14,793 nucleotides of DNA from an uncultured Verrucomicrobiales bacterium (GTDB lineage Bacteria; Verrucomicrobiota; Verrucomicrobiae; Limisphaerales; CANJSG01), in the NCBI GenBank assembly GCA_946480965.1, contig CAMLMI010000085.1:1-14793 (forward strand). Direction: 5' to 3'. The notes beneath the pieces are model-generated. The model did no database searches and had not been told where the DNA came from. It saw only the letters and a list, made by a program, of their open reading frames with translations. Each line of letters opens with the position of its first letter. Positions within the stretch are counted from its first letter, which is position 1. Below, in pieces: positions 1 to 6,029 of the stretch. The position numbers and the translations under genes were made by a program.

Positions 1-26
1 GGTGGAGCGGAGGAAGCCCGAAACTC

Positions 27-252
27 CGTAGCGGCGAACGGGAGTTCGCCGCCAATCCACCAAAATGTGGATGGCCACAAAGAGGCACAAGAAGCGCAAA
101 AAACTGCAGGGCTGAGTCGGAAGGCAGCGCGGTGATTCCGCCTACGGGCTGGAGAAACTCTCTCGGGGAACTTTCCTCCGCCTTTGCGTCTCTTGTGCTT
201 CTTTGTGGCCAATGCTCTGGATGTTTCCGGCGAACTCCCGTTCGCCGCTACG
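27..252. repeat. Intergenic element with long nested inverted repeats
   Basis: The ends at 27-51 and 228-252 are perfect 25-bp reverse complements of each other. Each end also contains its own hairpin, for example GCGGCGAAC / GTTCGCCGC around a GGGA loop at 31-52. A second pair of inverted arms lies inside, 73-100 against 183-210, with 25 of 28 positions matching. The centre (about 101-182) shows no repeat structure and no credible coding sequence, so the whole segment could fold as a long cruciform or RNA hairpin. Together with the terminator just after it, this accounts for most of the gene-free first 367 bases; I see nothing in 1-26 or 293-367 beyond a short imperfect palindrome at 350-365. 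It could be a miniature inverted-repeat element or a dispersed intergenic repeat. No target-site duplication is evident. Confidence 0.75.
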
Positions 253-258
253 AAACGA

Positions 259-292
259 AAAAGCCGCCGAGTCTCGCGACCAGGCGGCTTTT
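259..292 (-). terminator. Rho-independent terminator downstream of the Imm26-like gene
   Basis: AAAAGCCGCC (259-268) pairs perfectly with GGCGGCTTTT (283-292) around a 14-base loop that holds a small GTC/GAC stem of its own. Read on the minus strand the hairpin is followed by TTTTTCGTTT, a good U-tract, about 75 bases after the stop of the minus-strand gene ending at 368. It also has T residues in the plus direction and may act both ways. Confidence 0.75.
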
Positions 293-367
293 GATTGGTT
301 TGGCAGGCTGCAAGCCCGCGCACTTAGCCACATCAACAGGAAGTGACGGACCTATCCGGACAGGTTC

Positions 368-859
368 TTAGCTGTTGCGCGCTTTAATATAGATCAAGTT
401 TTTCGGCTTCTTTTGAGGAGAAATCAAAAGCCGGTCTAAATAGTTTGGGTCAGCCCAATCGTCCCACGGTGCTAAACGATAGAATGCGTCCAAGAAGGTT
501 CGCACGTTGCCCGATCCAATCACCTTTGCTCCGACCCAGCCTTTTTTCCGACAGTCCTCGAAGGGAAAGCACGAAATCGGCAGTTGCGAGGCGACTTGTC
601 CGATGATGGGCCATGTCCCCCTGTTGAGCAGATCATGAGTCGTGAAGAGGCATGCAATCAACGCCTCTTCCCCCGGAAATGGAGGGCACTCCGGAGGACA
701 GCTCTCAGGAACCTTGATGTCGAATAACGCGCAGGTAACAGAGTTCAAAACCTCTGCTTCTCGGGCGACGATATGACCGAGTGCTGCACTGCCGTCGGAA
801 AGAGCGATCTTAAACAGATCCCCGACCTGCCATCGTTGTCGTTGAGTGGCCACTGGCAA
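368..859 (-). CDS. Imm26-like putative immunity protein
   Basis: This 163-residue soluble protein has no signal peptide or membrane segment. Its N-terminal region, with WQVGDLFKIALSDG at residues 10-23, a following GH pair and an FDI strand near residue 46, resembles the immunity protein 26 family of polymorphic-toxin systems. The later TTHDLLNRGTWPIIGQ (residues 73-88) fits the same fold. Family members are thought to neutralise a cognate secreted or contact-delivered toxin in the cytoplasm, but no toxin gene is visible here. The start is uncertain: TTG at 859 has a GAG about 6 bases upstream, and GTG at 853 is an alternative. The gene lies 14 bases after leuB on the same strand, so it may be cotranscribed. 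Its sequence is visibly richer in A and T than the neighbours and it is unusually cysteine-rich (six Cys), which suggests transfer. The family call is by recalled pattern only. Confidence 0.6.
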   Translation of the reverse strand: MPVATQRQRWQVGDLFKIALSDGSAALGHIVAREAEVLNSVTCALFDIKVPESCPPECPPFPGEEALIACLFTTHDLLNRGTWPIIGQVASQLPISCFPFEDCRKKGWVGAKVIGSGNVRTFLDAFYRLAPWDDWADPNYLDRLLISPQKKPKNLIYIKARNS

Positions 860-873
860 TCATCTCGATTAAA

Positions 874-1980
874 TCAGATCGCCTTCACAATGGCGTCGCC
901 CATCTCCGAGGTGCCGACCTTGCGGGCGCTCGTGTCGGCGGCTGAGTAGATGTCGCCGGTGCGGACGCCGGTGTTGATCGCGGCGGCGACGGCGTTCTCG
1001 ATGGCCTTGGCGGCGGCTTCCTGCTGGAAGCTGTAGCGGAGCATGAGCGCGGCGCTGAGGATCTGGGCGATGGGATTCGCCAGGTTCTTGCCGGCGATGT
1101 CGGGCGCGGTGCCGCCGGCGGGTTCGTAGAAGCCGAACGTCTTGCCGCCCTCGGTCGCGCCGAGGCTGGCGCTGGGCAACATGCCGAGGGAACCGGCGAG
1201 CGCGGCGGCTTCGTCGCTGAGGATGTCGCCGAACATGTTCTCGCAGAGCATCACGTCAAACTGGGTCGGCTTGAGCATCAACTGCATGGCCCCGTTGTCC
1301 ACGAACATGTGTTCCAGCGTGACGTCGGGATACTGTTTGCCGATGCGGGTGACGGTTTCGCGCCAGAGGATGCCGTTCTCCAGCACGTTCGCCTTGTCGA
1401 TGCTCGTGAGCTTCTTGCGGCGGAGTTGGGCGGCCTTGAAGGCGACATGGGCGATGCGTTCGATCTCGGACGTGGTGTAAACCATCGTGTCGATCGCTCG
1501 CTGCTGGCCGTTGCCGAGGTCCTCGGTCTTCTTCGGCTGGCCGAAATACATGCCGCCGGTCAACTCGCGGACCACGAGGATGTCGAGGCCGTTGCCCTGA
1601 CGCTCGGGCGCGAGCGGGCAGGCGTGGGCCAAGGCCTTGGGCAGTTGGACGGGCCGGAGATTGGCGAAGAGTCCGAATTCCTTGCGGATGCGGAGCAACG
1701 CGGCGCGCTCGGGACGTTCTTCCTTGGGAATCGTCGGATCGCGGTCGGGCAGGCCGACGGAGCCGAAGAGAATGGCGTCGGACTGTTTGCAGAGCGCAAG
1801 GGTGGCGTCGGGCAGCGCTTTGCCGGCGGCATCGATGCCGGCCCAGCCGACGGGCGCCTCGGTGATCTCGAACTTCAGGGAAAACTTCTTCTCGACGGCG
1901 CGGAGCACCTTGATGGCTTCGCGGGCGACTTCGGGGCCGATGCCGTCACCGGCCAAGGCGGCGATTTTGTAGGAACTCAT
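874..1980 (-). CDS. leuB: 3-isopropylmalate dehydrogenase
   Basis: LeuB oxidises and decarboxylates 3-isopropylmalate with NAD in leucine biosynthesis, in the cytoplasm, as a homodimer needing Mg or Mn. The 368-residue length is normal for the family. Visible hallmarks are GDGIGPEV near the N-terminus (11-18), substrate-binding arginines at 99, 109 and 138 (VVRELTGG at 136-143), Tyr145, Lys196 in DKAN, and the metal-binding aspartates D228, D252 and D256 in the VDNGAMQ and FGDILSDEAA motifs. The NAD-binding loop reads EPAGGTAPDIAG (286-297), lacking the histidine found in many LeuB proteins; GG variants of this loop also occur in the family as I recall it. No other leucine genes are in the window. 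The ATG at 1980 is the natural start and has a promoter-like sequence very close upstream. Confidence 0.96.
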   Translation of the reverse strand: MSSYKIAALAGDGIGPEVAREAIKVLRAVEKKFSLKFEITEAPVGWAGIDAAGKALPDATLALCKQSDAILFGSVGLPDRDPTIPKEERPERAALLRIRKEFGLFANLRPVQLPKALAHACPLAPERQGNGLDILVVRELTGGMYFGQPKKTEDLGNGQQRAIDTMVYTTSEIERIAHVAFKAAQLRRKKLTSIDKANVLENGILWRETVTRIGKQYPDVTLEHMFVDNGAMQLMLKPTQFDVMLCENMFGDILSDEAAALAGSLGMLPSASLGATEGGKTFGFYEPAGGTAPDIAGKNLANPIAQILSAALMLRYSFQQEAAAKAIENAVAAAINTGVRTGDIYSAADTSARKVGTSEMGDAIVKAI

Positions 1981-1989
1981 GGGGCGCGG

Positions 1990-2018
1990 AGGCTAAAAAC
2001 CGGGGGCAAGGGGCGCAA
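1990..2018 (-). promoter_or_regulatory. Candidate leuB promoter, nearly leaderless
   Basis: On the minus strand TTGCGC (2013-2018) and TAGCCT (1990-1995) are separated by 17 bases. The -10-like box ends 9 bases before the leuB ATG, so a transcript would start within about 3 bases of the start codon. There is no Shine-Dalgarno sequence in the gap. The hexamers are only partial matches to the sigma-70 consensus. Confidence 0.35.
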
Positions 2019-2079
2019 GCGCGGGATTGGCTTCGAACGGGACGCCGGTCCACAGAGGAAACCTCCCCGTTCCCCGCTG

Positions 2080-2105
2080 TAACTCCGGACGCTCCCCCGG
2101 AGTTA
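2080..2105. other. Inverted repeat between leuB and the secreted-protein gene
   Basis: TAACTCCGG (2080-2088) and CCGGAGTTA (2097-2105) are perfect inverted copies around an 8-base spacer. The repeat lies about 100 bases upstream of leuB and about 80 upstream of the divergent gene. It has no U-tract on either side, so an operator or an mRNA hairpin is more likely than a terminator. Confidence 0.4.
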
Positions 2106-2186
2106 TTGCAGGTGCCCATCGACGGAAAAACCGGCGCAAGTGTCGTCGGCTTCGTTGAGCGGCCTGCAACCAACTCAACTGATCCC

Positions 2187-2642
2187 ATGCACTCATCCAA
2201 CCTGTATTCCTTCGCCAAACTCGTGGCCTGCGCCGCCGTCGGCCTCGCCACGCTGCTCCCCGCGAGCGCCGCCGACGCCGCCAAGGCCGATCCGTCCGGC
2301 AAATGGACCTGGACGATGCCCGGCCGCAACGGCGGTCCCGATCGCACCACGACCCTCACGCTGAAGGTCGAAGGCGAGAAGGTCACCGGCAAGGTCGCCT
2401 CCCCCGGCCGCGAAGGCGCGGTCATGGAAACCGACATCGCCGACGGCAAGCTGGCCGGAGACACATTGACCTTCACCGTGACCCGCGAATGGAACGGCAA
2501 CAAATTCGTCTCCAAGTATAACGGCAAGGTCTCGGCCGACGCCATCAAGGGCAAGATCGAGTCCGAGCGCAACGGCGAGACCATGTCCCGTGACTGGGAA
2601 GCCAAGCGCGAAGCCGCCAAGAAGGACGAAGCGGCGAAGTAA
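2187..2642 (+). CDS. Small secreted beta-rich protein of unknown function
   Basis: The protein of 151 residues starts with a clear signal peptide: a short polar N-region, a hydrophobic core (LVACAAVGLATLL) and an ASA-A type cleavage site near residues 26-29. The mature part opens with DPSGKWTWTMPGRNGG and continues with alternating strands around EGEKVTGKV, ADGKLAGDTLTFTV and KYNGKVSADAIKGKIE. This is a repetitive all-beta pattern, suggesting a small lipocalin-like barrel or sandwich. It ends with a charged tail (KREAAKKDEAAK). The pattern recalls periplasmic proteins of unknown function in Planctomycetes and Verrucomicrobia, but no enzymatic motif is seen. A longer reading frame from TTG at 2106 is possible, but ATG at 2187 places the signal peptide at the N-terminus and is preferred. 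The gene is monocistronic, closed by a terminator 29 bases downstream. Confidence 0.8.
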   Translation: MHSSNLYSFAKLVACAAVGLATLLPASAADAAKADPSGKWTWTMPGRNGGPDRTTTLTLKVEGEKVTGKVASPGREGAVMETDIADGKLAGDTLTFTVTREWNGNKFVSKYNGKVSADAIKGKIESERNGETMSRDWEAKREAAKKDEAAK

Positions 2643-2670
2643 ACCGGTCCAAGCTTCCGCCAGTCCACCG

Positions 2671-2700
2671 AGCCGTTCCAAGAAGTGGAACGGCTTTTTG
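2671..2700 (+). terminator. Rho-independent terminator of the secreted-protein gene
   Basis: AGCCGTTCC (2671-2679) pairs perfectly with GGAACGGCT (2687-2695) around the 7-base loop AAGAAGT, followed by TTTTGTTTG. It starts 28 bases after the stop codon at 2640-2642. Confidence 0.9.
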
Positions 2701-2821
2701 TTTGTAGGCGCTATGTCGGACTCCATTTCCCGCAAACAAGTCGAAGGCCTTTGGGTGTAGCCCGCCGGGCCGCAAGTCAGGACTTTCTTTGGCGCCCCGG
2801 CCCTGTAGAACCACGCCCGCC

Positions 2822-3115
2822 ATGGACCTGAATTTCACCGTGCTCCAAAACTCGGAGCTCGTCGGCGGAGCGAACGCCGTCGCCGTATCCCTCGTGGGCA
2901 TTCTCGCTTTGATCATTCACATCGCTTTCGCCTACGCGGTTTGGCGCGATGCAAAATTGATGAAGCGGTCCTTTGGCCGAGGAACCTTCCTGGTCAACGG
3001 CCTCATCTGGGGCCTGGCCACTCTGCTGGGCGGCGTCTTCGTCGCCGGACTCTATTGGGTAATCCATCATTCGAGCCTTCGCCGGGACACTCCTCCAGCG
3101 CCCAGCAATCTTTGA
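2822..3115 (+). CDS. Small two-helix membrane protein of unknown function
   Basis: The protein of 97 residues has two strongly hydrophobic segments, about residues 18-40 (with GILALIIHIAFAYAV) and 57-80 (with GLATLLGGVFVAGLYWV). They are joined by a short basic loop containing WRDAKLMKRSFGRG. By the positive-inside rule the loop would be cytoplasmic and both termini outside. No domain is recognised. ATG at 2822 is preferred over an in-frame upstream start at 2789 because nothing conserved-looking precedes it; a weak TAGAAC box lies at 2806-2811. The 142-base gap to the next gene and the lack of a terminator leave open whether it is cotranscribed with the coiled-coil genes downstream. Confidence 0.7.
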   Translation: MDLNFTVLQNSELVGGANAVAVSLVGILALIIHIAFAYAVWRDAKLMKRSFGRGTFLVNGLIWGLATLLGGVFVAGLYWVIHHSSLRRDTPPAPSNL

Positions 3116-3222
3116 GGAAGAGACGGACGCCGAGGAGCGGCAGCGAAGGTGAGCATGGCAGCAACCTCCGGTGCTCGTTCGCTTCTTCTCCGCTTCCAGC
3201 GATCTCATTTCCCAGCGTCCGC

Positions 3223-3251
3223 TTTACTTGAAAAACGACCCCGTGCATAAC
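3223..3251 (+). promoter_or_regulatory. Candidate promoter for the coiled-coil gene, nearly leaderless
   Basis: TTTACT (3223-3228) and CATAAC (3246-3251) are spaced by 17 bases, each matching four of six sigma-70 consensus bases. The -10-like box ends 6 bases before ATG at 3258, so transcription would start about at the start codon. This local A/T-rich patch also argues against coding use of the frame upstream of 3258. Confidence 0.35.
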
Positions 3252-3257
3252 AGCCCC

Positions 3258-3932
3258 ATGCCTACGGGATCCGATCCGGCCGAGTTTGTGGACCACGATT
3301 ATCCGACCTCACGACAGGGGTCGGGCGCGGGCTTCGCTCGTCCCGCCGGTCCGTCCGCCGCGCCCTCGCCCCGCCCGCCCACGCGGGAAGAGGTCGAGCT
3401 GCAGGTGAGCGAAACGCAGGCGCGTCTGGAGGAGCTGAAACGCGCGCAGGAGAAGCTGGAGCGCGAACGCGCCCAACTGGAGGACCTGCGGCGGCGGCAG
3501 GCGGAGTTCCAGACCGGACGCGAGGAGATGCTCCAGCACCTCACGCGCGGCGTCGGCCTGCTGGAGGACGCGGAGTTCGACCGTCGCCGCGAGGCCGAGC
3601 AGATGGCGCAGACGCTCCTGGAGTTCCGCGACGGGCTCCAGCGGCTCCAGGCCATCCGCCAGGAGGACTGGACGCAGGAGAACTACAACATCGAGCTGAC
3701 GAAGGCGCTGGCCGCCATCGAAAACGCCCGCATGGACTGGAACACCGCGCGGCTGAAGTTCGGCGTGTTGAACGGTTCCGCCACCGCGCCGTCCCCACGC
3801 GAAAAGGGCGCGTCCGCGCCGTCCCTGGCCGCGATGCCCTTCAAGGATCTCTGCAAGATCGGCCTGGCCATGACCTGGCCGCTGGTCGTGTTGGCGGCGG
3901 CCATCGTGGCGCTGCTGCTCTTCAAGGCTTGA
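3258..3932 (+). CDS. Tail-anchored coiled-coil protein of unknown function
   Basis: The protein of 224 residues has three parts. Residues 1-42 are a low-complexity Pro/Ala/Gly-rich segment. Residues about 43-170 are a long charged helix rich in Glu, Arg, Gln and Leu, with heptad-like spacing (ELQVSETQARLEELKRAQEK) and few helix breakers. After a Pro/Ser linker, residues about 200-223 form one membrane helix (WPLVVLAAAIVALLLFK) at the extreme C-terminus. There is no N-terminal signal, so the coiled coil should sit in the cytoplasm, anchored to the inner membrane by its tail. No catalytic motif is seen. GTG codons at 3171 and 3243 could extend the protein, but ATG at 3258 fits the promoter-like sequence. 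The next gene follows after 11 bases and encodes a protein of similar architecture, so the two may form a complex. Confidence 0.75.
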   Translation: MPTGSDPAEFVDHDYPTSRQGSGAGFARPAGPSAAPSPRPPTREEVELQVSETQARLEELKRAQEKLERERAQLEDLRRRQAEFQTGREEMLQHLTRGVGLLEDAEFDRRREAEQMAQTLLEFRDGLQRLQAIRQEDWTQENYNIELTKALAAIENARMDWNTARLKFGVLNGSATAPSPREKGASAPSLAAMPFKDLCKIGLAMTWPLVVLAAAIVALLLFKA

Positions 3933-3934
3933 GC

Positions 3935-3938
3935 GAGG
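3935..3938 (+). promoter_or_regulatory. Ribosome binding site deciding the start of the second coiled-coil gene
   Basis: GAGG lies 5 bases before ATG at 3944. It is one of the few recognisable Shine-Dalgarno sequences in the window, and it supports ATG 3944 over the in-frame TTG at 3929, which overlaps the preceding stop codon. Confidence 0.55.
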
Positions 3939-3943
3939 GGGGC

Positions 3944-4429
3944 ATGTCGCTCTTCGGGAAAAAAGCCGATCCGATCTCCGCGCGCTCCAAGGCGCTGGAC
4001 CGGGAGATCGCGGAGCTGGAGGCGAAGATCCGCAAGCTGAGCACCCGGCCGGAGCCTCCCGCGCCGAAACCGCGCGCGATGCAGCCCGCCGGGTTTCCGG
4101 ACGCCACCCGCGTGCCGACCGAGGAACCGGTTTTCGAGACGATCCCGGCCAAACCCCGGCCCATGACCTCCGCCCCGCCGGAAGACGCCGCGCACTACAA
4201 CGAGATGGGCGTGCGGAAATACGACCTGGTCTCGCTCCTGGCCCGGTTGCGCGCGCAGTTCCAGAGCCGCCCGGCGAACAACCCGAAGCTCGTCCAGTTG
4301 ATCGCCTCGGGGAACATCCACGGGCTGCGTCCGCTGCGCTACGAGAAGCGGGTGGCGCGGAACCGCTTCCTGCTCGTCTCCCTGGTGCTGTCCCTGGTGG
4401 TCTGGGGCATCATCGCCATGTTGCGCTAG
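3944..4429 (+). CDS. Second tail-anchored protein, partner of the coiled-coil protein
   Basis: The protein of 161 residues starts with SLFGKKADP and a short charged helix (residues about 12-33, ALDREIAELEAKIRKL). A proline-rich disordered stretch follows (34-80). A folded-looking segment (81-135) contains HYNEMGVRKYDLVSLLARLRAQF and a conserved-looking LIASGNIHGLRPLRYEKR. The end is a C-terminal membrane helix (142-160, FLLVSLVLSLVVWGIIAML). It lacks a signal peptide, so it should be anchored by its tail facing the cytoplasm, like the product of the gene 11 bases upstream. Function is unknown; the shared topology and tight packing suggest a membrane-associated pair. The alkyltransferase gene begins one base after its stop codon. 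Confidence 0.75.
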   Translation: MSLFGKKADPISARSKALDREIAELEAKIRKLSTRPEPPAPKPRAMQPAGFPDATRVPTEEPVFETIPAKPRPMTSAPPEDAAHYNEMGVRKYDLVSLLARLRAQFQSRPANNPKLVQLIASGNIHGLRPLRYEKRVARNRFLLVSLVLSLVVWGIIAMLR

Positions 4430-4430
4430 G

Positions 4431-4955
4431 ATGGAGGCTCCAGCGGAACGGGTCCGGCTGGGATTGCCGACGCTGCACGGCGGTTTCGCCGCGACGTATT
4501 CGCGCCGGGGGCTGGCCCGGCTCGAGTTTCCCGCATCGGCCGGGGAAGCGCCGACGGGCTTTTCCTCCGAGGTTCTCCCGCAAATCGCCATTTGGCATCG
4601 GCAAGCAACCACGGCTGTCGAGCGCCTGTTGCGGGGCGAGGAGCCGGGGCCTTTGCCGCCGTTGGACCTCTCCGTCGGGAGCGACTTCCAGCAAGCCGTC
4701 TGGCGGGAACTGCTCTCCATTCCGCTCGGCCAAGTGCGGACCTACGGCGAACTCGCAACACGGCTGGGACGGCCGGGATGTTCGCGCGCGGTCGGGGCCG
4801 CGTGCGGGGCCAATCCCGTGCCGGTGATCGTGCCTTGCCATCGGGTGCTGGCGGCGGGCGGCAAGCTGGGCGGATTCTCCGGCGGGCTGGACTGGAAGAA
4901 GAAGCTGCTGGCGATCGAGCGGGGCGGAGGCGTTTTCGCTCTGGGGGAGTTCTAG
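4431..4955 (+). CDS. ogt: Methylated-DNA--protein-cysteine methyltransferase
   Basis: This suicide enzyme transfers alkyl groups from O6-alkylguanine (and O4-alkylthymine) in DNA to its own cysteine, reversing mutagenic damage. The 174-residue length matches stand-alone Ogt/MGMT proteins. Residues about 1-80 are the variable N-terminal domain. Residues 85-165 are the conserved catalytic domain, with FQQAVWRELLSIPLGQVRTYGELA, the DNA-binding SRAVGAACGANP helix carrying the arginine finger (R119), and the active-site PCHRV motif (135-139, acceptor Cys136). The GGFSGGLDWKKKLLAIE tail is typical. No Ada regulatory domain is present. The gene starts one base after the preceding stop, with no visible ribosome binding site, so it is probably translated by coupling. 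The symbol could equally be given as a generic MGMT. Confidence 0.93.
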   Translation: MEAPAERVRLGLPTLHGGFAATYSRRGLARLEFPASAGEAPTGFSSEVLPQIAIWHRQATTAVERLLRGEEPGPLPPLDLSVGSDFQQAVWRELLSIPLGQVRTYGELATRLGRPGCSRAVGAACGANPVPVIVPCHRVLAAGGKLGGFSGGLDWKKKLLAIERGGGVFALGEF

Positions 4956-4986
4956 CGGACCCGCTGGTCCCGCACGGATCTCGGTT

Positions 4987-5006
4987 GCCGGGCAGGGAGG
5001 CCCGGC
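4987..5006. other. Hairpin between converging ogt and ROK kinase genes
   Basis: GCCGGGC (4987-4993) pairs perfectly with GCCCGGC (5000-5006) around a 6-base loop. No U-tract follows in either direction. It may slow converging transcription or assist Rho-dependent termination, but it is not a standard intrinsic terminator. Confidence 0.35.
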
Positions 5007-5020
5007 CTAAGGCGGCTTTG

Positions 5021-5935
5021 TCACCGCTTCCCCTGTCCGGCCAGGAGCAGCGCGCCGGTTGGCACGGAGTCTTCCTTCAAGGTGGCGAGGACCAGCGCCG
5101 GGCCTTCGCCGAACACCTCCATGATGTAGCGACGCAGCGCGGTGGCCACGGCGGCGCGGAGCGGTTCTCCCACCAACGACAAGCCGCCGCCGAGGATGAT
5201 CCGCTCCGGGTGCAGCAGTTGGACGACGTGGGACAGGCCGAAGGCCAGATTGTCGGCAAATTCGCTGAGAATGGCGTGGGCCAGCGGATCGTGCTGGGCC
5301 AGGGCTCCGGCCAAAAACCGAGCTTCGCCTTCGGTCGCGCCGTCGGCCAAGGCGGCCAAAGGTCCGCCGGGATGCAGCGCCACGGCTTCGCGGATGCGCC
5401 GGTCCACCGCCCAGCCGGAGCAGCGCTCTTCGACGAGCGTGCCGGACTTGTCCAAACGCACGTGGCCGATCTCCGCTTCGCCCGGCGCGCGTCCGTGGTA
5501 GATGCGGCCTCCGACGATCAATCCACCACCGACCCCGCTGCCAAGAGTGGTGTAGAAGACGGGATCAGCTCCACGGCCCGCACCCAGCAAGGCTTCTCCG
5601 AGCGCGGCGACGTTGGCGTCGTTGTCCACGAAGACGGGGCATTCGACCTGGCCCCTCATCCAGCCGGCGAGGTCGAAGTCCGACCAGCCTTCGATCTGGT
5701 GCGAGCGGGCGATGCGGCCGGTGGCGTGGTTCACCGGCCCGCCGAAACCGACGCCCACGGCGTCGATAGATTCCGTGGAACGGATGGAGGCGACGGTTTC
5801 CGCGATCTTGCGGCGAATGCCCTCGGCGGCGGCTTCGCGGGCCACCTTGAACCGGAAGCGTTGGCGGATCGTGCCGTCGGCGTCGCCAAGAACGAGCTGG
5901 AGCTTGGTGCCGCCGATTTCGATGCCGAGGATCAT
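5021..5935 (-). CDS. ROK-family sugar kinase (glucokinase-like)
   Basis: This cytoplasmic protein of 304 residues is predicted to phosphorylate a hexose or amino sugar with ATP. The phosphate-loop motif is IEIGGTKLQLVLGD (5-18). The catalytic base lies in VDNDANVAALGE (103-114, Asp106), and the second phosphate motif is TTLGSGVGGGLIVGG (129-143). The sugar-binding E-x-G-H motif is EIGH (155-158), and an adenosine-binding IILGGGLS lies near the C-terminus. There is no N-terminal DNA-binding helix-turn-helix, so it is a kinase rather than a ROK repressor. After EIGH the usual zinc-binding cysteine cluster is missing: only one cysteine (C172) occurs in LVEERCSGWAVD. The substrate therefore cannot be named from sequence. 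The gene lies downstream of htpX but beyond a strong terminator. Confidence 0.87.
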   Translation of the reverse strand: MILGIEIGGTKLQLVLGDADGTIRQRFRFKVAREAAAEGIRRKIAETVASIRSTESIDAVGVGFGGPVNHATGRIARSHQIEGWSDFDLAGWMRGQVECPVFVDNDANVAALGEALLGAGRGADPVFYTTLGSGVGGGLIVGGRIYHGRAPGEAEIGHVRLDKSGTLVEERCSGWAVDRRIREAVALHPGGPLAALADGATEGEARFLAGALAQHDPLAHAILSEFADNLAFGLSHVVQLLHPERIILGGGLSLVGEPLRAAVATALRRYIMEVFGEGPALVLATLKEDSVPTGALLLAGQGKR

Positions 5936-5968
5936 GGCCCGGAGGAGACGCGGAATCGGGGCCGGTTC

Positions 5969-6007
5969 AAAACAAAAAGAGCGGCCCCGGAACGCCGGAA
6001 CCGCCCT
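5969..6007 (-). terminator. Rho-independent terminator of htpX
   Basis: On the minus strand the 13-base arms 5995-6007 (AGGGCGGTTCCGG) and 5978-5990 (CCGGGGCCGCTCT) pair fully, with three G-U wobbles, around a CGTT loop. TTTTTGTTTT follows (5969-5978). It begins 22 bases after the htpX stop and ends 33 bases before the ROK kinase start. Confidence 0.93.
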
Positions 6008-6029
6008 TCGTTATCAGCCGATCTTGGAC

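Noticed and set aside
350..365. Imperfect palindrome ACCTATCCGGACAGGT next to the stop of the Imm26-like gene
   Set aside because: It is short, has mismatched positions and no U-tract; a clear terminator exists about 60 bases further on.
132..371. Small overlapping reading frames in the first 370 bases (plus 132-371, minus 142-336)
   Set aside because: They run through the inverted-repeat element (and, on the plus strand, the terminator), have no start signal and no protein-like features; the DNA is better explained by structure than by coding.
2106..2186. TTG start giving a 27-residue extension of the secreted protein
   Set aside because: The extension would put polar residues before an obvious signal peptide and overlaps the inverted repeat at 2080-2105.
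3171..3257. GTG start adding 29 residues to the coiled-coil protein
   Set aside because: The segment contains a promoter-like A/T-rich patch just before ATG 3258 and shows no conserved-looking sequence; GTG 3243 remains a weak alternative.
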